This document shows positions 1 to 8,057 of a stretch of 14,769 bases of DNA, one piece after another. The stretch's first letter is position 1, and the number at the start of each line of letters is the position of its first letter. This stretch comes from Marinosulfonomonas sp. (lineage in GTDB: Bacteria; Pseudomonadota; Alphaproteobacteria; Rhodobacterales; Rhodobacteraceae). The notes under the pieces were generated by a model, which saw only the letters and a list, made by a program, of their open reading frames with translations, was not told the origin of the DNA and searched no databases. The stretch covers positions 1-14,769 of the forward strand of contig JAFLKA010000116.1 of assembly GCA_022712735.1 (NCBI GenBank), read 5' to 3'. The position numbers were made by a program, and so were the translations under genes.

Positions 1-226
1 GCTCAGACTCCTGATCCAGCAATGTAGAAAAATCCACGTTGAGCGCCCGTGTGAGATTCCAGAGGCTCGCCACCGTGGGGCTGCTCTCGCCACGCTCAAT
101 TTGCGACAACATCGAACGAGATACCCCCGACAGCTTCGCCAAAGCATCCAGACTCAGTCCTTTCGCTGCCCGCTCTTCCTTTAATCGGCTGGCAAGGCGT
201 GTTGTGATCTCGGCCCTATCATTCAT
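1..226 (-). CDS. XRE-family HTH transcriptional regulator (N-terminal part, runs off the left edge)
   Basis: This minus-strand gene starts at ATG 226 and is still open at base 1, so only about 75 residues are visible. They form a classic lambda-repressor/XRE helix-turn-helix. An N-terminal helix reads TRLASRLKEERAAKGLS, and the recognition segment reads LAKLSGVSRSMLSQIERGES followed by SPTVASLWNLTRAL. The MLSQIERGESSPTVASLW pattern is typical of XRE regulators that carry a C-terminal cupin domain, so a sugar/amino-acid or stress-type XRE-cupin regulator is likely, but the cupin half lies outside the window. The start has an A/G-rich ribosome site (AAAGGGA) about seven bases upstream. A well spaced promoter sits just upstream, and paired CAATATC repeats overlap it, so autoregulation is plausible. 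Family assignment is firm; the target is unknown. Confidence 0.9.
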   Translation of the reverse strand, partial: MNDRAEITTRLASRLKEERAAKGLSLDALAKLSGVSRSMLSQIERGESSPTVASLWNLTRALNVDFSTLLDQESE

Positions 227-255
227 CACAAGTCCCTTTCCTGACACTGCCTTCC

Positions 256-284
256 AGTATAGCGAAACGGTTCAAAAATTCCAA
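256..284 (-). promoter_or_regulatory. Sigma70-like promoter of the XRE regulator
   Basis: On the minus strand, TTGGAA (279-284) and TATACT (256-261) are separated by exactly 17 bases, about 30 bases upstream of the XRE start codon. Direct repeats CAATATC at 282-288 and 295-301 (13-base period) and the palindrome ATTGCAAT at 291-298 overlap or adjoin the -35 box. They are candidate operators for autoregulation by the XRE protein. Confidence 0.55.
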
Positions 285-316
285 TATCACATTGCAATAT
301 CCGTAATACTGAAGAT

Positions 317-466
317 ATGGAGTCGCGCCAGAATATTCCGATCGCTTCAATCTGGAAAGATGGACAGCCAAACAGCATATTCGATAATTTCAGGTGGGAA
401 GCGATGGCCTTTGAAGCCAGGGAAATTCTTGCGTTTGGTCATCGTGGACGTCTAAAGTCCGGTTGA
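317..466 (+). CDS. Possible small ORF of 49 codons, divergent from the XRE gene (doubtful)
   Basis: ATG at 317, TGA at 464-466. The predicted 49-residue peptide is hydrophilic and soluble-looking (for example NIPIASIWKDGQPNSIF near its start and AFEAREILAFGHRGRLKSG at its end), with no signal peptide or membrane segment. I do not recognise a family. It stands divergently from the XRE regulator, as regulated targets often do. The ribosome-site candidate GAAG is too close to the ATG (two bases), which argues against it. It could also be the remains of a longer gene broken by a frameshift. Codon content looks plausible but was not computed. Confidence 0.25.
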   Translation: MESRQNIPIASIWKDGQPNSIFDNFRWEAMAFEAREILAFGHRGRLKSG

Positions 467-672
467 AGGACCATCAACTTGAGGATGCCCTCTGAAACTA
501 TCCCAGCCAAAAATAACCGATTGAAGTTATTTGGATTGCGATGGCTTAAAAACTGCTCCCACTTACAAATTCGCTGATGCAAGACACTTGACAGCAATAC
601 CACTCGGGCGCAAATTGAAGGCAGCGGACAGCAATTTTTGCTTTGGCAAGACAGCGTATCGGGAGAGACACG
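467..672 (+). promoter_or_regulatory. Upstream region of the Sel1 gene: candidate promoter and inverted repeat
   Basis: No gene is supported here. A perfect -35 hexamer TTGACA lies at 588-593, with only a weak -10 candidate (CAAATT, 611-616) at 17-base spacing. An inverted repeat AATAAC-N8-GTTATT lies at 512-531 and could be an operator. The purine-rich GGGAGAGA at 661-668 is the ribosome site that decides the Sel1-gene start at 673. Confidence 0.3.
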
Positions 673-2112
673 ATGGTGTTTTCGTTTACGAATATTTTCC
701 GCAGAATTCTGGGCATTTTCCTTGTTTTTATTATCTCGGCTTCGGCCGTCTACAGTAAGGATCTTGACCGGGTATCTCTTCTTGAGGCCGCAAATGCCGG
801 AGATTCAAAGGCACAACGCATACTTGGCGAAGCGCTTTTGTTTGGTATCGGGGGTATTGATCAGGATAAGGCATCCGGATTGCGCCTTTTGGAACAAAGT
901 GTAACCAGCGGGAATGTTGCGGCCAAAGTCAGTCTCGGGAAAGTCCTTATTGATGGCTATTATTTTCCAGCAGACCCTGGGAAAGGCAGGCAACTTCTTG
1001 AAGATGCCGCCGCTTTAGGGAACCCGCAAGCCCAAGTCATACTTGGAGGTGCGCTTCTTTGGGGGCTCGACGGGGATATCGATTTACCACTTGCGCGGTC
1101 TCTGCTGGAACAGGCCATTGAAAATGGTGATGTCGAAGCCCTGCGCATACTGGGGGAACAGTTGGTCGGTGGTTGGACGCTGAATCAGGATATCGTGTCG
1201 GGTCTGTCGATGCTGGAAGCCGCCGTCAACAAAGACGATGCCAAGGCCAAAGTATCGCTGGGGGCCTTTTTCCTTGAAGGAACGCGGTTGGAACAGGATC
1301 GGGCACGTGCCCTGACGCTATTTGAAGAGGCCGCAGCCTCGGGTAATGGCGAGGGACTCGAAATTTACGGACGAGCGACAATGTGGAGTGAAGCTGACCC
1401 TGTGGCAGCAGAAAACTATCTGCGCCGCGCCGGAGAACTGGGCCGCGGTTCTGCTTGGGCTACGCTCGCTGAAGGGGCGATGTATGGGTATCTTGGCCGA
1501 AATTCACGGGCCAAGTTCGACGCGTTTTCACAATTGGCAGGTAACGCTGGTTCAGACCAGATCGCCATATTAGAAGCTGAACGCCAAATGTGGGGCATTA
1601 GCATGCGCGCCAGCGGGCCAAGCACGATTGCGGGACTTGAGCAGGCGGCAGATGACGGAAATAAACCCGCATTGAAGTACCTGATTGCCTTGGTTCGCAA
1701 TGGCAATCGATTGAATGTCCGCAAAAATACAGATCAGGCTTATGGCTACCTTGATCAATTTTCGGACCTTCTTTCACCGATCGAATTCGCCCAGTTGTCG
1801 ATGAGCATTGATGCGGCCAAGGTGAAAATTGTCGCGTCCTACGCGCCTCTTGCCGCACAATTTGACAGGCAGCCGGAAATGAAATCGCTTTGGTTCGGTA
1901 AAGAACTTTACGCGGCAAACCCCAATTTTGCGATCTACCTTTTACAGGCGGATATGAAACGCAGAGGCACCTATACGGGTACGCTTAATGGCTTGGCGAC
2001 GCAGTTAACATTGCGCGCGATATATCGCGAATGCCGCACCCTTAATGACAACGCACGATGCAACGATAGCATCATGCGGGCGGATATCATCGGGGCACTG
2101 TTGGCGCGGTAG
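673..2112 (+). CDS. Secreted Sel1-like/TPR repeat protein with C-terminal peptidoglycan-binding-like segment
   Basis: A 479-residue protein. ATG 673 is chosen over the upstream TTG at 643 because GGGAGAGA precedes it by four bases and the product then begins with a normal signal peptide: basic residues at 10-11, a hydrophobic core at about 12-22, and an ASA-type cleavage region near residue 25. Residues about 33-350 are tandem 36-residue Sel1-type helical repeats (motif A..G...A...LG..L..G, e.g. AQRILGEALLFG and AKVSLGKVLIDGYY). Residues about 421-452 (LLQADMKRRGTYTGTLNG, then TLRAIY) resemble a peptidoglycan_binding_1 fold, and two cysteines follow. In the family, such repeats scaffold envelope complexes; AlgK in alginate export is the best-known polysaccharide example. 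It converges on ugd, so a periplasmic scaffold for the neighbouring glycan system is my inference. Repeat family is firm; role is not. Confidence 0.85.
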   Translation: MVFSFTNIFRRILGIFLVFIISASAVYSKDLDRVSLLEAANAGDSKAQRILGEALLFGIGGIDQDKASGLRLLEQSVTSGNVAAKVSLGKVLIDGYYFPADPGKGRQLLEDAAALGNPQAQVILGGALLWGLDGDIDLPLARSLLEQAIENGDVEALRILGEQLVGGWTLNQDIVSGLSMLEAAVNKDDAKAKVSLGAFFLEGTRLEQDRARALTLFEEAAASGNGEGLEIYGRATMWSEADPVAAENYLRRAGELGRGSAWATLAEGAMYGYLGRNSRAKFDAFSQLAGNAGSDQIAILEAERQMWGISMRASGPSTIAGLEQAADDGNKPALKYLIALVRNGNRLNVRKNTDQAYGYLDQFSDLLSPIEFAQLSMSIDAAKVKIVASYAPLAAQFDRQPEMKSLWFGKELYAANPNFAIYLLQADMKRRGTYTGTLNGLATQLTLRAIYRECRTLNDNARCNDSIMRADIIGALLAR

Positions 2113-2130
2113 CCGTGAGCGCCGAATGCG

Positions 2131-2151
2131 GGCAGGCCACAGCTGCCTGCC
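2131..2151. terminator. Hairpin between convergent Sel1 and ugd genes, probable bidirectional terminator
   Basis: GGCAGGC (2131-2137) and GCCTGCC (2145-2151) form a perfect 7-bp GC-rich stem with a 7-base loop. It abuts the ugd stop codon and lies 18 bases after the Sel1-gene stop. There is no good T-run on either strand, so efficient rho-independent termination is uncertain. Confidence 0.5.
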
Positions 2152-3327
2152 TTAGTCGGACCCGAAAAGATCACGGGAAAATACTTTGGTGGCAACATCG
2201 TGCAATTCATCAGAAGACCGGTTTGCGACAATTACATCCGACTGCCGTTTGAAGGCATCAAGGTCGCACTCAACGCGGGAACCGAAAAAACAATCGTCTT
2301 CCAGAGTCGGTTCATAAACGATTACGTCGATCCCTTTGGCCTTGATCCGTTTCATGATCCCCTGGATCGAACTTTGCCGGAAATTGTCGGAATTTGATTT
2401 CATCACCAAGCGATAGATGCCGACGCATTTAGGTGACTTGGCTAATATCTGGTCAGCAATGAAATCTTTACGCGTGTGGTTGGCGTCAATGATTGCGCGG
2501 ATCAGGTTCTGTGGAACTTCCGAATAATTGGCAAGAAGTTGTTTGGCATCCTTCGGCAGGCAATAGCCACCATAGCCGAACGACGGGTTGTTGTAGTGAC
2601 TGCCGATACGGGTATCCAGCCCCACGCCCTCAATGATTTGACGGGGATCCAGCCCGCGCACCAATGCATAGCTGTCCAGTTCGTTAAAATACGCGACCCG
2701 CATTGCAAGATAGGTATTGGAAAAAAGCTTGATCGCTTCGGCTTCGCAGGGATCTGTGAACAGGACCGGTATGTCTTGTTTCAAAGCGCCTTCCTGTAGA
2801 AGGGCTGCAAATCTGTGGGCGCGATCGGATTGTTCCCCGACAATGATACGGGTCGGGTACAGATTGTCGTAAAGTGCGTGCCCTTCGCGCAAGAATTCGG
2901 GGCTGAAAATCACCTGATCCGTTGCGAGGCGTTTGGACAATTCCGCCGTATACCCCACCGGTATTGTGGATTTGATCACGATGGTTGTGGCCGGATTGAT
3001 TTTGATCACCAGTTCAATCACGGTTTCAACCGTTGAGGTATCGAAATAGTTGGTGTCAGGGTCAAAATTGGTCGGCGTCGAAACAATCACATACTCGGCG
3101 CCGTTAACCGCCTCTGAAAGGTTGGTGGTGGCGGACAGGTCCAGATCCCTTTCGGCAAGATACTGTTCAATCTCCACATCTGAAATTGGAGATTTCCGGG
3201 CGTTTAGCAAAGCGATCCTGTCTTCGCTGACATCAACGGCAACGACTGTATTATTCTGGGCCAATAGAACGGCATTTGACATACCGACATACCCGATACC
3301 GACAACCGCGATTTTCGTTTTGATCAT
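2152..3327 (-). CDS. ugd: UDP-glucose 6-dehydrogenase (UDP-glucuronate synthesis)
   Basis: A 391-residue enzyme, close to the length of the short Ugd class (E. coli Ugd is 388). It oxidises UDP-glucose twice with NAD+ to UDP-glucuronate in the cytosol. Visible are the Rossmann dinucleotide motif VVGIGYVG (8-15), the STPT stretch near 83-86, IKSTIPVG near 118-125, the FSPEFLREG segment (141-149), and the catalytic loop [10 protein letters not shown] with nucleophile Cys256. ATG 3327 is preferred over an upstream in-frame start at 3405 because the latter adds 26 non-conserved residues and ATG 3327 has GGAG seven bases before it. It lies 44 bases downstream of the LtaS/sulfatase-family gene on the same strand, so the two are probably cotranscribed. 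Its product is the substrate of the UDP-xylose synthase encoded at 6082, which ties it to the polysaccharide operon. Assignment is very secure. Confidence 0.96.
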   Translation of the reverse strand: MIKTKIAVVGIGYVGMSNAVLLAQNNTVVAVDVSEDRIALLNARKSPISDVEIEQYLAERDLDLSATTNLSEAVNGAEYVIVSTPTNFDPDTNYFDTSTVETVIELVIKINPATTIVIKSTIPVGYTAELSKRLATDQVIFSPEFLREGHALYDNLYPTRIIVGEQSDRAHRFAALLQEGALKQDIPVLFTDPCEAEAIKLFSNTYLAMRVAYFNELDSYALVRGLDPRQIIEGVGLDTRIGSHYNNPSFGYGGYCLPKDAKQLLANYSEVPQNLIRAIIDANHTRKDFIADQILAKSPKCVGIYRLVMKSNSDNFRQSSIQGIMKRIKAKGIDVIVYEPTLEDDCFFGSRVECDLDAFKRQSDVIVANRSSDELHDVATKVFSRDLFGSD

Positions 3328-3371
3328 GAGGAGGCTCCGTTCTGTGTGAATGAATTTTCGTGGGTAGCGTT

Positions 3372-5777
3372 CTAATCTAGTGACCCGAGGGCTTGGGTCA
3401 GACAATCGGGGGCGACGTCAAGATTGACCCGCAAGCCACCGGATCGCCACAAGGTGAAATACCCGCGGCTCTCTCCGCCAGCGCGTTCGGTGATAAGCTC
3501 AAATTCGTTTGGTGCATATGACCGGCCTGCAAACTCCACTTTCTGGATGTATAAATCGGTGTCTCCTGATTGATCTTCGCCGGCCCATTCATCGTTCAAA
3601 AAGTAGATTTCTAATTGTTTTGCGCAGTTCAGGTTCTCGATTGGAAATTTGAAAACCGTCAATGCCGCATCAATCGCGACATCCGAAACCGGCGCGTGGG
3701 CGTTCACAGGCGCGCGAGACACATCGAAATGGCCGATCAGGACCCCGTCAATATAAACCTGCCCGCGGGGTGCCGATTTATAGCTCACACCAGTGGCATT
3801 GATCACAAGCTCCTGTGGCCCTGACAAGGGTGCTGTTTGCGTCACCTCTTCACCCGCGTTCGCCAACAAACCGTTTATCCACGCATTCTGGTGTTTTACC
3901 CACATCGAAAGAACCGCCTTGGCACGTTCAGTGTCTTCTGGTGCCGTATCGGCAAGGTTGTTTTGCTCTGCCGGATCAGCCTCAAGGTCAAACAACCATG
4001 ACTGCTCGCTGTTTCCGTTGTAGATGAATTTGGTATTCCCGATCCGGTACCCGATTTGAAAACCGTTCCACGGTGCAAAAAACAAGGCGCCATTGCGGCG
4101 GTTATCGGCAAAAAGGCTAAGGCCTTGCCATTCCGGCGGCGCAGGGATTCCCAGTAAATCCGCCACCGTCGGGGCGATATCAGATATCCCCACAACGATA
4201 TCAGATGTTTCGCCAAAAAACAGTTTCGGATTTACAAGAACAAAGGGAACATGGACATTTTCCTCATAGATTGCCGAGCCATGCAAATAATTCCCGTGCT
4301 CGCCAAAGGCTTCGCCATGGTCTCCGACCGCAACAACAAGCGTTGAATCTATTAAATCCGCGTCAGTCAGATACTCCATAATTTTGCCAAACGCCTGATC
4401 GCCGACCCGGACGGCGTTCAGATAGCGGTTGTGTTTTTCATCTTCGACATACTGCTGCGGATCATTTCCGGGGAAGTACGGATAATGCGTCATACCGGTG
4501 CGAAAGGTGATGAAAAAGGGCTGGTCCGGGTCTTGGCCGATCCAGTCTGTGATTGGTTTAATTGTACATAGGTCGTTGGATGTATTCAGAAAGTTAAGAG
4601 GCTGGAATTCATAGACACCCGACGCACAGGGCCAATCCCGATAGTCCAGAATTGTGTCAAAACTTTCGCGGTTCACAAAATATTCGGTATTTTGAAAACG
4701 ATTGTCGCTGGAATTAAAGAACCCCGTGCGAAACCCGCGATCTTTTAGAACATCCGAAATCGAATTCAATTCAAGATCGGGGTAACTATAGGTCATGCTA
4801 TAGGGCGACAGGTCGGGAACGATAGCCGCCAGCAAAGCAACCAGAAAATAATTTGACGCCGGAGTATGCGCATAGGCGTTGGTGAACTTGTGCCCCATTG
4901 CCGCATATTCGGTCAGATACGGGGTTAATCCGAATGTCCCGCCAAACCCGTCTGCATATTTGGCAGGCGTTGATTCAAGGGCGATAACAATGACATTTTT
5001 TATCTGCCCCGGCTCGAATTCCGGCCGTGGAACCGGTGTGGCCCGTTCAATTGGCAGCGCGCTTAAACCTTCGGATGTTCCGTTTAACCCCGCAAATTGG
5101 GGTGCGCTTTGATCCGCAGCAAAGATTGATCGGCCAAGCGCAAGAGCCGGATTTGACAGCTTCCCGGCACCGGCGCGCGGGGCTTCGTTGCCGAATGCGA
5201 AAGACAAAAAGATGATCGCCAACGGGGCTACGATCAATCCTTGCGCCAACCCCTTTGGCCCCGCACCCAGCATTGCTGCAAACAATATCGTTGTGGCAAC
5301 GAAACTTACGGTCGCGAGGAAAATGACCAGAACGGTTGTCGGGGTAAGATAGTGCAATATCTGTTCAGCGATCACCGGACTATGAAAAATATCAGAGTAA
5401 CGTATCCAGCTCACCGTTACCGGCTCTCCCAACATCTGCACCGAGATGATGTTTGCAATTCCCCAAAACAGCAAAGCAAGGTTCAGGACAACAAGAGCGG
5501 CAATGCCTTTGGTTACGCCACGCCGGCCACCACGCCCGGCGCCCAAAACAAGGGCCGCAACGGTGATCATGAAAACCACCGCCCAGTCCTGCCTGCACCC
5601 AACGACAATCAAAGACAGGCCATCAATGATGCTATCACCGGCCAATTCCTTGCGCAGGATGAATGTTCGGATACCGGTCAGAAAAACCGCAAGCGCAAGA
5701 CCTGAACCTCCGACAAAACTTCGTGTAGAAGCGATTTTCTTGAACTGCCGGGAGAGGCTAAAACTGGATGACTTCAT
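3372..5777 (-). CDS. LtaS/sulfatase-superfamily membrane enzyme with C-terminal CBM60-like xylan-binding domain
   Basis: An 801-residue protein; ATG 5777 (AGAAAG six bases upstream) is preferred over TTG 5798. About five membrane segments lie at roughly 22-40, 52-80, 90-112, 147-172 and 180-197. A periplasmic alkaline-phosphatase-superfamily domain follows at about 258-630: [10 protein letters not shown] (261-270), a candidate nucleophile region [13 protein letters not shown] (T305 or S308), MTHYPYF (429-435), and the metal-binding [11 protein letters not shown] (485-495). This layout matches LtaS-type phosphoglycerol or phosphoethanolamine transferases and membrane sulfatases. Residues about 655-755 form a separate beta-rich domain with [13 protein letters not shown], then IYFLND and [15 protein letters not shown]. 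That pattern is close to calcium-dependent CBM60 xylan-binding modules (VDG, F-ND, DrNL). Substrate is unknown; modification of the locus's own glycan is an inference. A classical secreted sulfatase is less likely because of the membrane domain and the lack of a CxPxR motif. Confidence 0.85.
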   Translation of the reverse strand: MKSSSFSLSRQFKKIASTRSFVGGSGLALAVFLTGIRTFILRKELAGDSIIDGLSLIVVGCRQDWAVVFMITVAALVLGAGRGGRRGVTKGIAALVVLNLALLFWGIANIISVQMLGEPVTVSWIRYSDIFHSPVIAEQILHYLTPTTVLVIFLATVSFVATTILFAAMLGAGPKGLAQGLIVAPLAIIFLSFAFGNEAPRAGAGKLSNPALALGRSIFAADQSAPQFAGLNGTSEGLSALPIERATPVPRPEFEPGQIKNVIVIALESTPAKYADGFGGTFGLTPYLTEYAAMGHKFTNAYAHTPASNYFLVALLAAIVPDLSPYSMTYSYPDLELNSISDVLKDRGFRTGFFNSSDNRFQNTEYFVNRESFDTILDYRDWPCASGVYEFQPLNFLNTSNDLCTIKPITDWIGQDPDQPFFITFRTGMTHYPYFPGNDPQQYVEDEKHNRYLNAVRVGDQAFGKIMEYLTDADLIDSTLVVAVGDHGEAFGEHGNYLHGSAIYEENVHVPFVLVNPKLFFGETSDIVVGISDIAPTVADLLGIPAPPEWQGLSLFADNRRNGALFFAPWNGFQIGYRIGNTKFIYNGNSEQSWLFDLEADPAEQNNLADTAPEDTERAKAVLSMWVKHQNAWINGLLANAGEEVTQTAPLSGPQELVINATGVSYKSAPRGQVYIDGVLIGHFDVSRAPVNAHAPVSDVAIDAALTVFKFPIENLNCAKQLEIYFLNDEWAGEDQSGDTDLYIQKVEFAGRSYAPNEFELITERAGGESRGYFTLWRSGGLRVNLDVAPDCLTQALGSLD

Positions 5778-5970
5778 AACACGCTTTCTGGTTTTCAATA
5801 CCGATTAGCCCGCAGGCCACCAACAAAGGAACTAGGGTGAAAAATAAAAACCTATGACATCAAAAAAACAGAGCGCACCACCCTCGGTTGTTCTAATTTT
5901 GACCCATACACACTGTGGTGGTGCAGGCCTCTTTCCCTCCAAAGTTTCTTACAAAACGGTGCTTTCTGCC
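5778..5970. promoter_or_regulatory. Divergent intergenic region with a long inverted repeat
   Basis: No gene is seen. GCACCACC (5875-5882) and GGTGGTGC (5917-5924) form an 8-bp perfect inverted repeat separated by 34 bases. It could be a looped operator, or a structured leader for the minus-strand sulfatase-ugd transcript. I could not place a convincing -10/-35 pair for that transcript. Confidence 0.3.
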
Positions 5971-6011
5971 TTGATTCAAATCAATTATTTTCCATGAAAA
6001 CTTGTTACAAT
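5971..6011 (+). promoter_or_regulatory. FNR/FnrL-type box with class II promoter for the uxs-epimerase-GT2-GH operon
   Basis: TTGATTCAAATCAA (5971-5984) is a perfect match to the FNR-family consensus TTGAT-N4-ATCAA. A good -10 hexamer TACAAT lies at 6006-6011, so transcription should start near 6018-6019. The box centre (5977.5) then falls at about -41, which is the position of class II FNR/CRP activation, and no consensus -35 is present, as expected. This suggests induction at low oxygen (FnrL) or by a Dnr-type nitric-oxide regulator with the same site. Not experimentally shown. Confidence 0.6.
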
Positions 6012-6050
6012 TACCAAGGATTGGTTTTGTCGGTAATTATTTTATTTACC
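6009..6050. promoter_or_regulatory. Cluster of TTACC/GGTAA half-sites, candidate operator
   Basis: AATTACC (6009-6015) and GGTAATT (6032-6038) are inverted with 16 bases between. GGTAA (6032-6036) and TTACC (6046-6050) are inverted with 9 bases between. CCAA-N3-TTGG (6014-6024) is nested inside. The cluster overlaps the predicted -10 and start of transcription, a position suited to repression. The cognate regulator is unknown. Confidence 0.3.
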
Positions 6051-6081
6051 CGAATTTGAACAATCGAAAGTGAGCTTGCAT

Positions 6082-7059
6082 ATGGAAAAGCGGTATACTT
6101 TGGTGACAGGTGGGGCTGGTTTTCTCGGGTCACATCTGTGTGACCGGCTGATTGGCCGTGGTAGAAATGTTGTCTGTGTGGACAGCCTGATAACGGGGCG
6201 GATCGAAAATATCGCCCAGTTGATGAACCACAAATCCTTTCAGTTTATTCAGCACGATATTATCGAACCATTGTCGTTTCCCGATGCCGTTGACGAGATC
6301 TATAATCTGGCCTGTCCTGCGTCTCCGGTGAAATACGAACTGGATCCGGTGCACACGTTCAAAACAAGTGTTATTGGCGGATTAAACATGCTGAACCTCG
6401 CGGTGGCTAAGGACGCGCGTATCCTTCAGGCGTCGACTTCGGAGGTCTACGGAGACCCAGTTGTAAGCCCGCAACCGGAATTTTACTGGGGCAACGTCAA
6501 TACCTTTGGCCCGCGATCCTGTTACGACGAAGGAAAACGGGGCGCGGAAACGTTGTTTCATGATTACCACGATGAATATGGTGCCAAGATCAAGGTTGCC
6601 CGCATTTTCAACACCTATGGCCCGCGGATGGACCCAGAAGACGGGCGCGTTGTTTCAAATTTTGTTGTTCAGGCGCTTCTGGGCAAGGACTTGACGCTTT
6701 ACGGGACGGGTAATCAGACACGTTCGTTCTGTTATGTTGATGATCTGGTCGCGGGCTTGATGGCCCTGATGGACTCGCCGCTTGATGTTATTGGCCCAAT
6801 CAATCTGGGAAATCCGGGCGAATTTACTATGCGGGCTCTTGCGGAAATGGTTTTGGCAAAAACAGGGTCAAAATCTGGCATGACCTTCAGTCATCTTCCC
6901 AAAGACGATCCGAAACGCCGCAAGCCGGATATATCGGTTGCTCAAGATGTGTTGCATTGGCACCCGTCAATTCCTCTTTCGGAGGGGTTGGATAAAACCA
7001 TTCCCTATTTCGCCGCACAATTAAATCTGGAACTGAATACTGAGAAGAAAGCATCGTAG
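6082..7059 (+). CDS. uxs: UDP-glucuronate decarboxylase / UDP-xylose synthase
   Basis: A 325-residue extended short-chain dehydrogenase that converts UDP-glucuronate to UDP-xylose and CO2 with bound NAD+, in the cytosol. ATG 6082 is chosen over GTG 6070 because GTGAG lies seven bases upstream and the protein then starts two to four residues before the Rossmann strand. Motifs: [15 protein letters not shown] (9-23), [10 protein letters not shown] (76-85), STSEVYGDP (118-126), WGNVN (136-140), the catalytic Tyr148/Lys152 in SCYDEGKR (146-153), [11 protein letters not shown] (173-183), [13 protein letters not shown] (187-199) and [11 protein letters not shown] (213-223). ACPASP, YDEGKR and RSFCYVDD together are diagnostic for Uxs rather than for UDP-glucose dehydratases or ArnA. 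First gene of the + operon; its stop TAG shares a G with the next gene's GTG start. In Sinorhizobium meliloti a Uxs is paired with a UDP-xylose 4-epimerase, as appears to be the case here. Confidence 0.95.
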   Translation: MEKRYTLVTGGAGFLGSHLCDRLIGRGRNVVCVDSLITGRIENIAQLMNHKSFQFIQHDIIEPLSFPDAVDEIYNLACPASPVKYELDPVHTFKTSVIGGLNMLNLAVAKDARILQASTSEVYGDPVVSPQPEFYWGNVNTFGPRSCYDEGKRGAETLFHDYHDEYGAKIKVARIFNTYGPRMDPEDGRVVSNFVVQALLGKDLTLYGTGNQTRSFCYVDDLVAGLMALMDSPLDVIGPINLGNPGEFTMRALAEMVLAKTGSKSGMTFSHLPKDDPKRRKPDISVAQDVLHWHPSIPLSEGLDKTIPYFAAQLNLELNTEKKAS

Positions 7060-8057
7060 TGGACAATCGAAATATTCTTGTAACAGGGGGCGCGGGCTAC
7101 ATCGGGAGCCATACCTGCAAAGCCTTGGCTGCGGCGGGATATGCCCCTGTTGTTCTTGATAATCTGTCGACAGGAAACCGTGGGGATGTCCATTGGGGCC
7201 CATTTGAAAATGCTGATGTTCGAGATGTCGACAGGGTTGCCAGCATTCTAAAGCAGTATGATATCGGAGCTGTCATACATTTTGCCGCCTCTGCCTATGT
7301 AGGTGAATCCGTTGAAAACCCTGAACTATATTACGGCAACAACGTTATCGGGATCGTGAATTTACTGCGCGCCTGTCGCCTTTCGAAAGTCAACAAACTG
7401 GTGTTTAGCAGCAGTTGCGCCACCTATGGAATTCCTGAAACCCTGCCGATTGACGAAGAGACCCCCCAAAAGCCGATCAATCCTTATGGCCGCACCAAAC
7501 TACTGGGCGAGCAGATCCTTGAGGATTACGCAAAGGCCTATGGTTTCAACTATGCTATTTTGCGGTATTTCAATGCGAGTGGCGCTGATCCGTCCGGTGT
7601 GTTGTCCGAGAAACATCGCCCCGAAACGCATCTTATCCCGCTGGCGCTGATGGCAGCCAGCGGCCGGATAGCGCAGCTGGACGTGTACGGAACAGATTAC
7701 CCAACGCCGGATGGCACCTGTATTCGTGACTATATCCATGTTGCCGATCTGGCAGATGGCCATATTCTGGCCCTGCGTCACCTTGAACAGAGCAGGGGCA
7801 ATGTCAAAGTGAACCTTGGCAGCGGCGTCGGCCACTCGATTTTCGAAGTAATTGCCGCAATAAAGCAGGTCACCGGGCAGGAGGTCCCAATTTCACTAAA
7901 GCCAAGGCGCCCTGGCGATCCGCCTATTTTGCTTGCCAATCCGGATTTAGCCAAACGCGTTCTGGAATTCGAGACCAGATATTCCGACATCCGGACCATT
8001 GTCCGGCATGCGGCACCGACGTTCGGTTTGGATGTTGAAAATGAATGTGTCCGTTAA
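7059..8057 (+). CDS. GalE-family UDP-sugar 4-epimerase (UDP-xylose/UDP-arabinose or UDP-glucose/UDP-galactose)
   Basis: A 332-residue NAD-dependent epimerase starting at GTG 7059, which overlaps the uxs stop by one base (TAGTG), so the two are translationally coupled. GalE hallmarks are complete: TGGAGYIGSHTC (9-20), DNLSTG (34-39), HFAASAYVGESVENP (74-88), the catalytic serine region FSSSCATYG (116-124), Tyr143/Lys147 in NPYGRTK, YFNASGADP (170-178), DGTCIRDYIHVADLA (218-232). Bacterial GalE-family members split between UDP-Glc/Gal and UDP-Xyl/Ara activity and sequence motifs alone do not separate them. Position directly after uxs favours UDP-xylose 4-epimerase (Uxe-type), giving UDP-L-arabinopyranose, or a bifunctional enzyme. 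The family call is secure; substrate is inferred from context. Confidence 0.93.
   Translation: MDNRNILVTGGAGYIGSHTCKALAAAGYAPVVLDNLSTGNRGDVHWGPFENADVRDVDRVASILKQYDIGAVIHFAASAYVGESVENPELYYGNNVIGIVNLLRACRLSKVNKLVFSSSCATYGIPETLPIDEETPQKPINPYGRTKLLGEQILEDYAKAYGFNYAILRYFNASGADPSGVLSEKHRPETHLIPLALMAASGRIAQLDVYGTDYPTPDGTCIRDYIHVADLADGHILALRHLEQSRGNVKVNLGSGVGHSIFEVIAAIKQVTGQEVPISLKPRRPGDPPILLANPDLAKRVLEFETRYSDIRTIVRHAAPTFGLDVENECVR

Noticed and set aside
39..455. 138-codon + strand open frame
   Set aside because: It is antisense to the clear XRE helix-turn-helix gene for half its length, and its translation has no recognisable protein character.
5241..5808. Two + strand open frames of 120-154 codons
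   Set aside because: Both lie antisense to the membrane domain of the LtaS/sulfatase-family gene and are compositional shadows.
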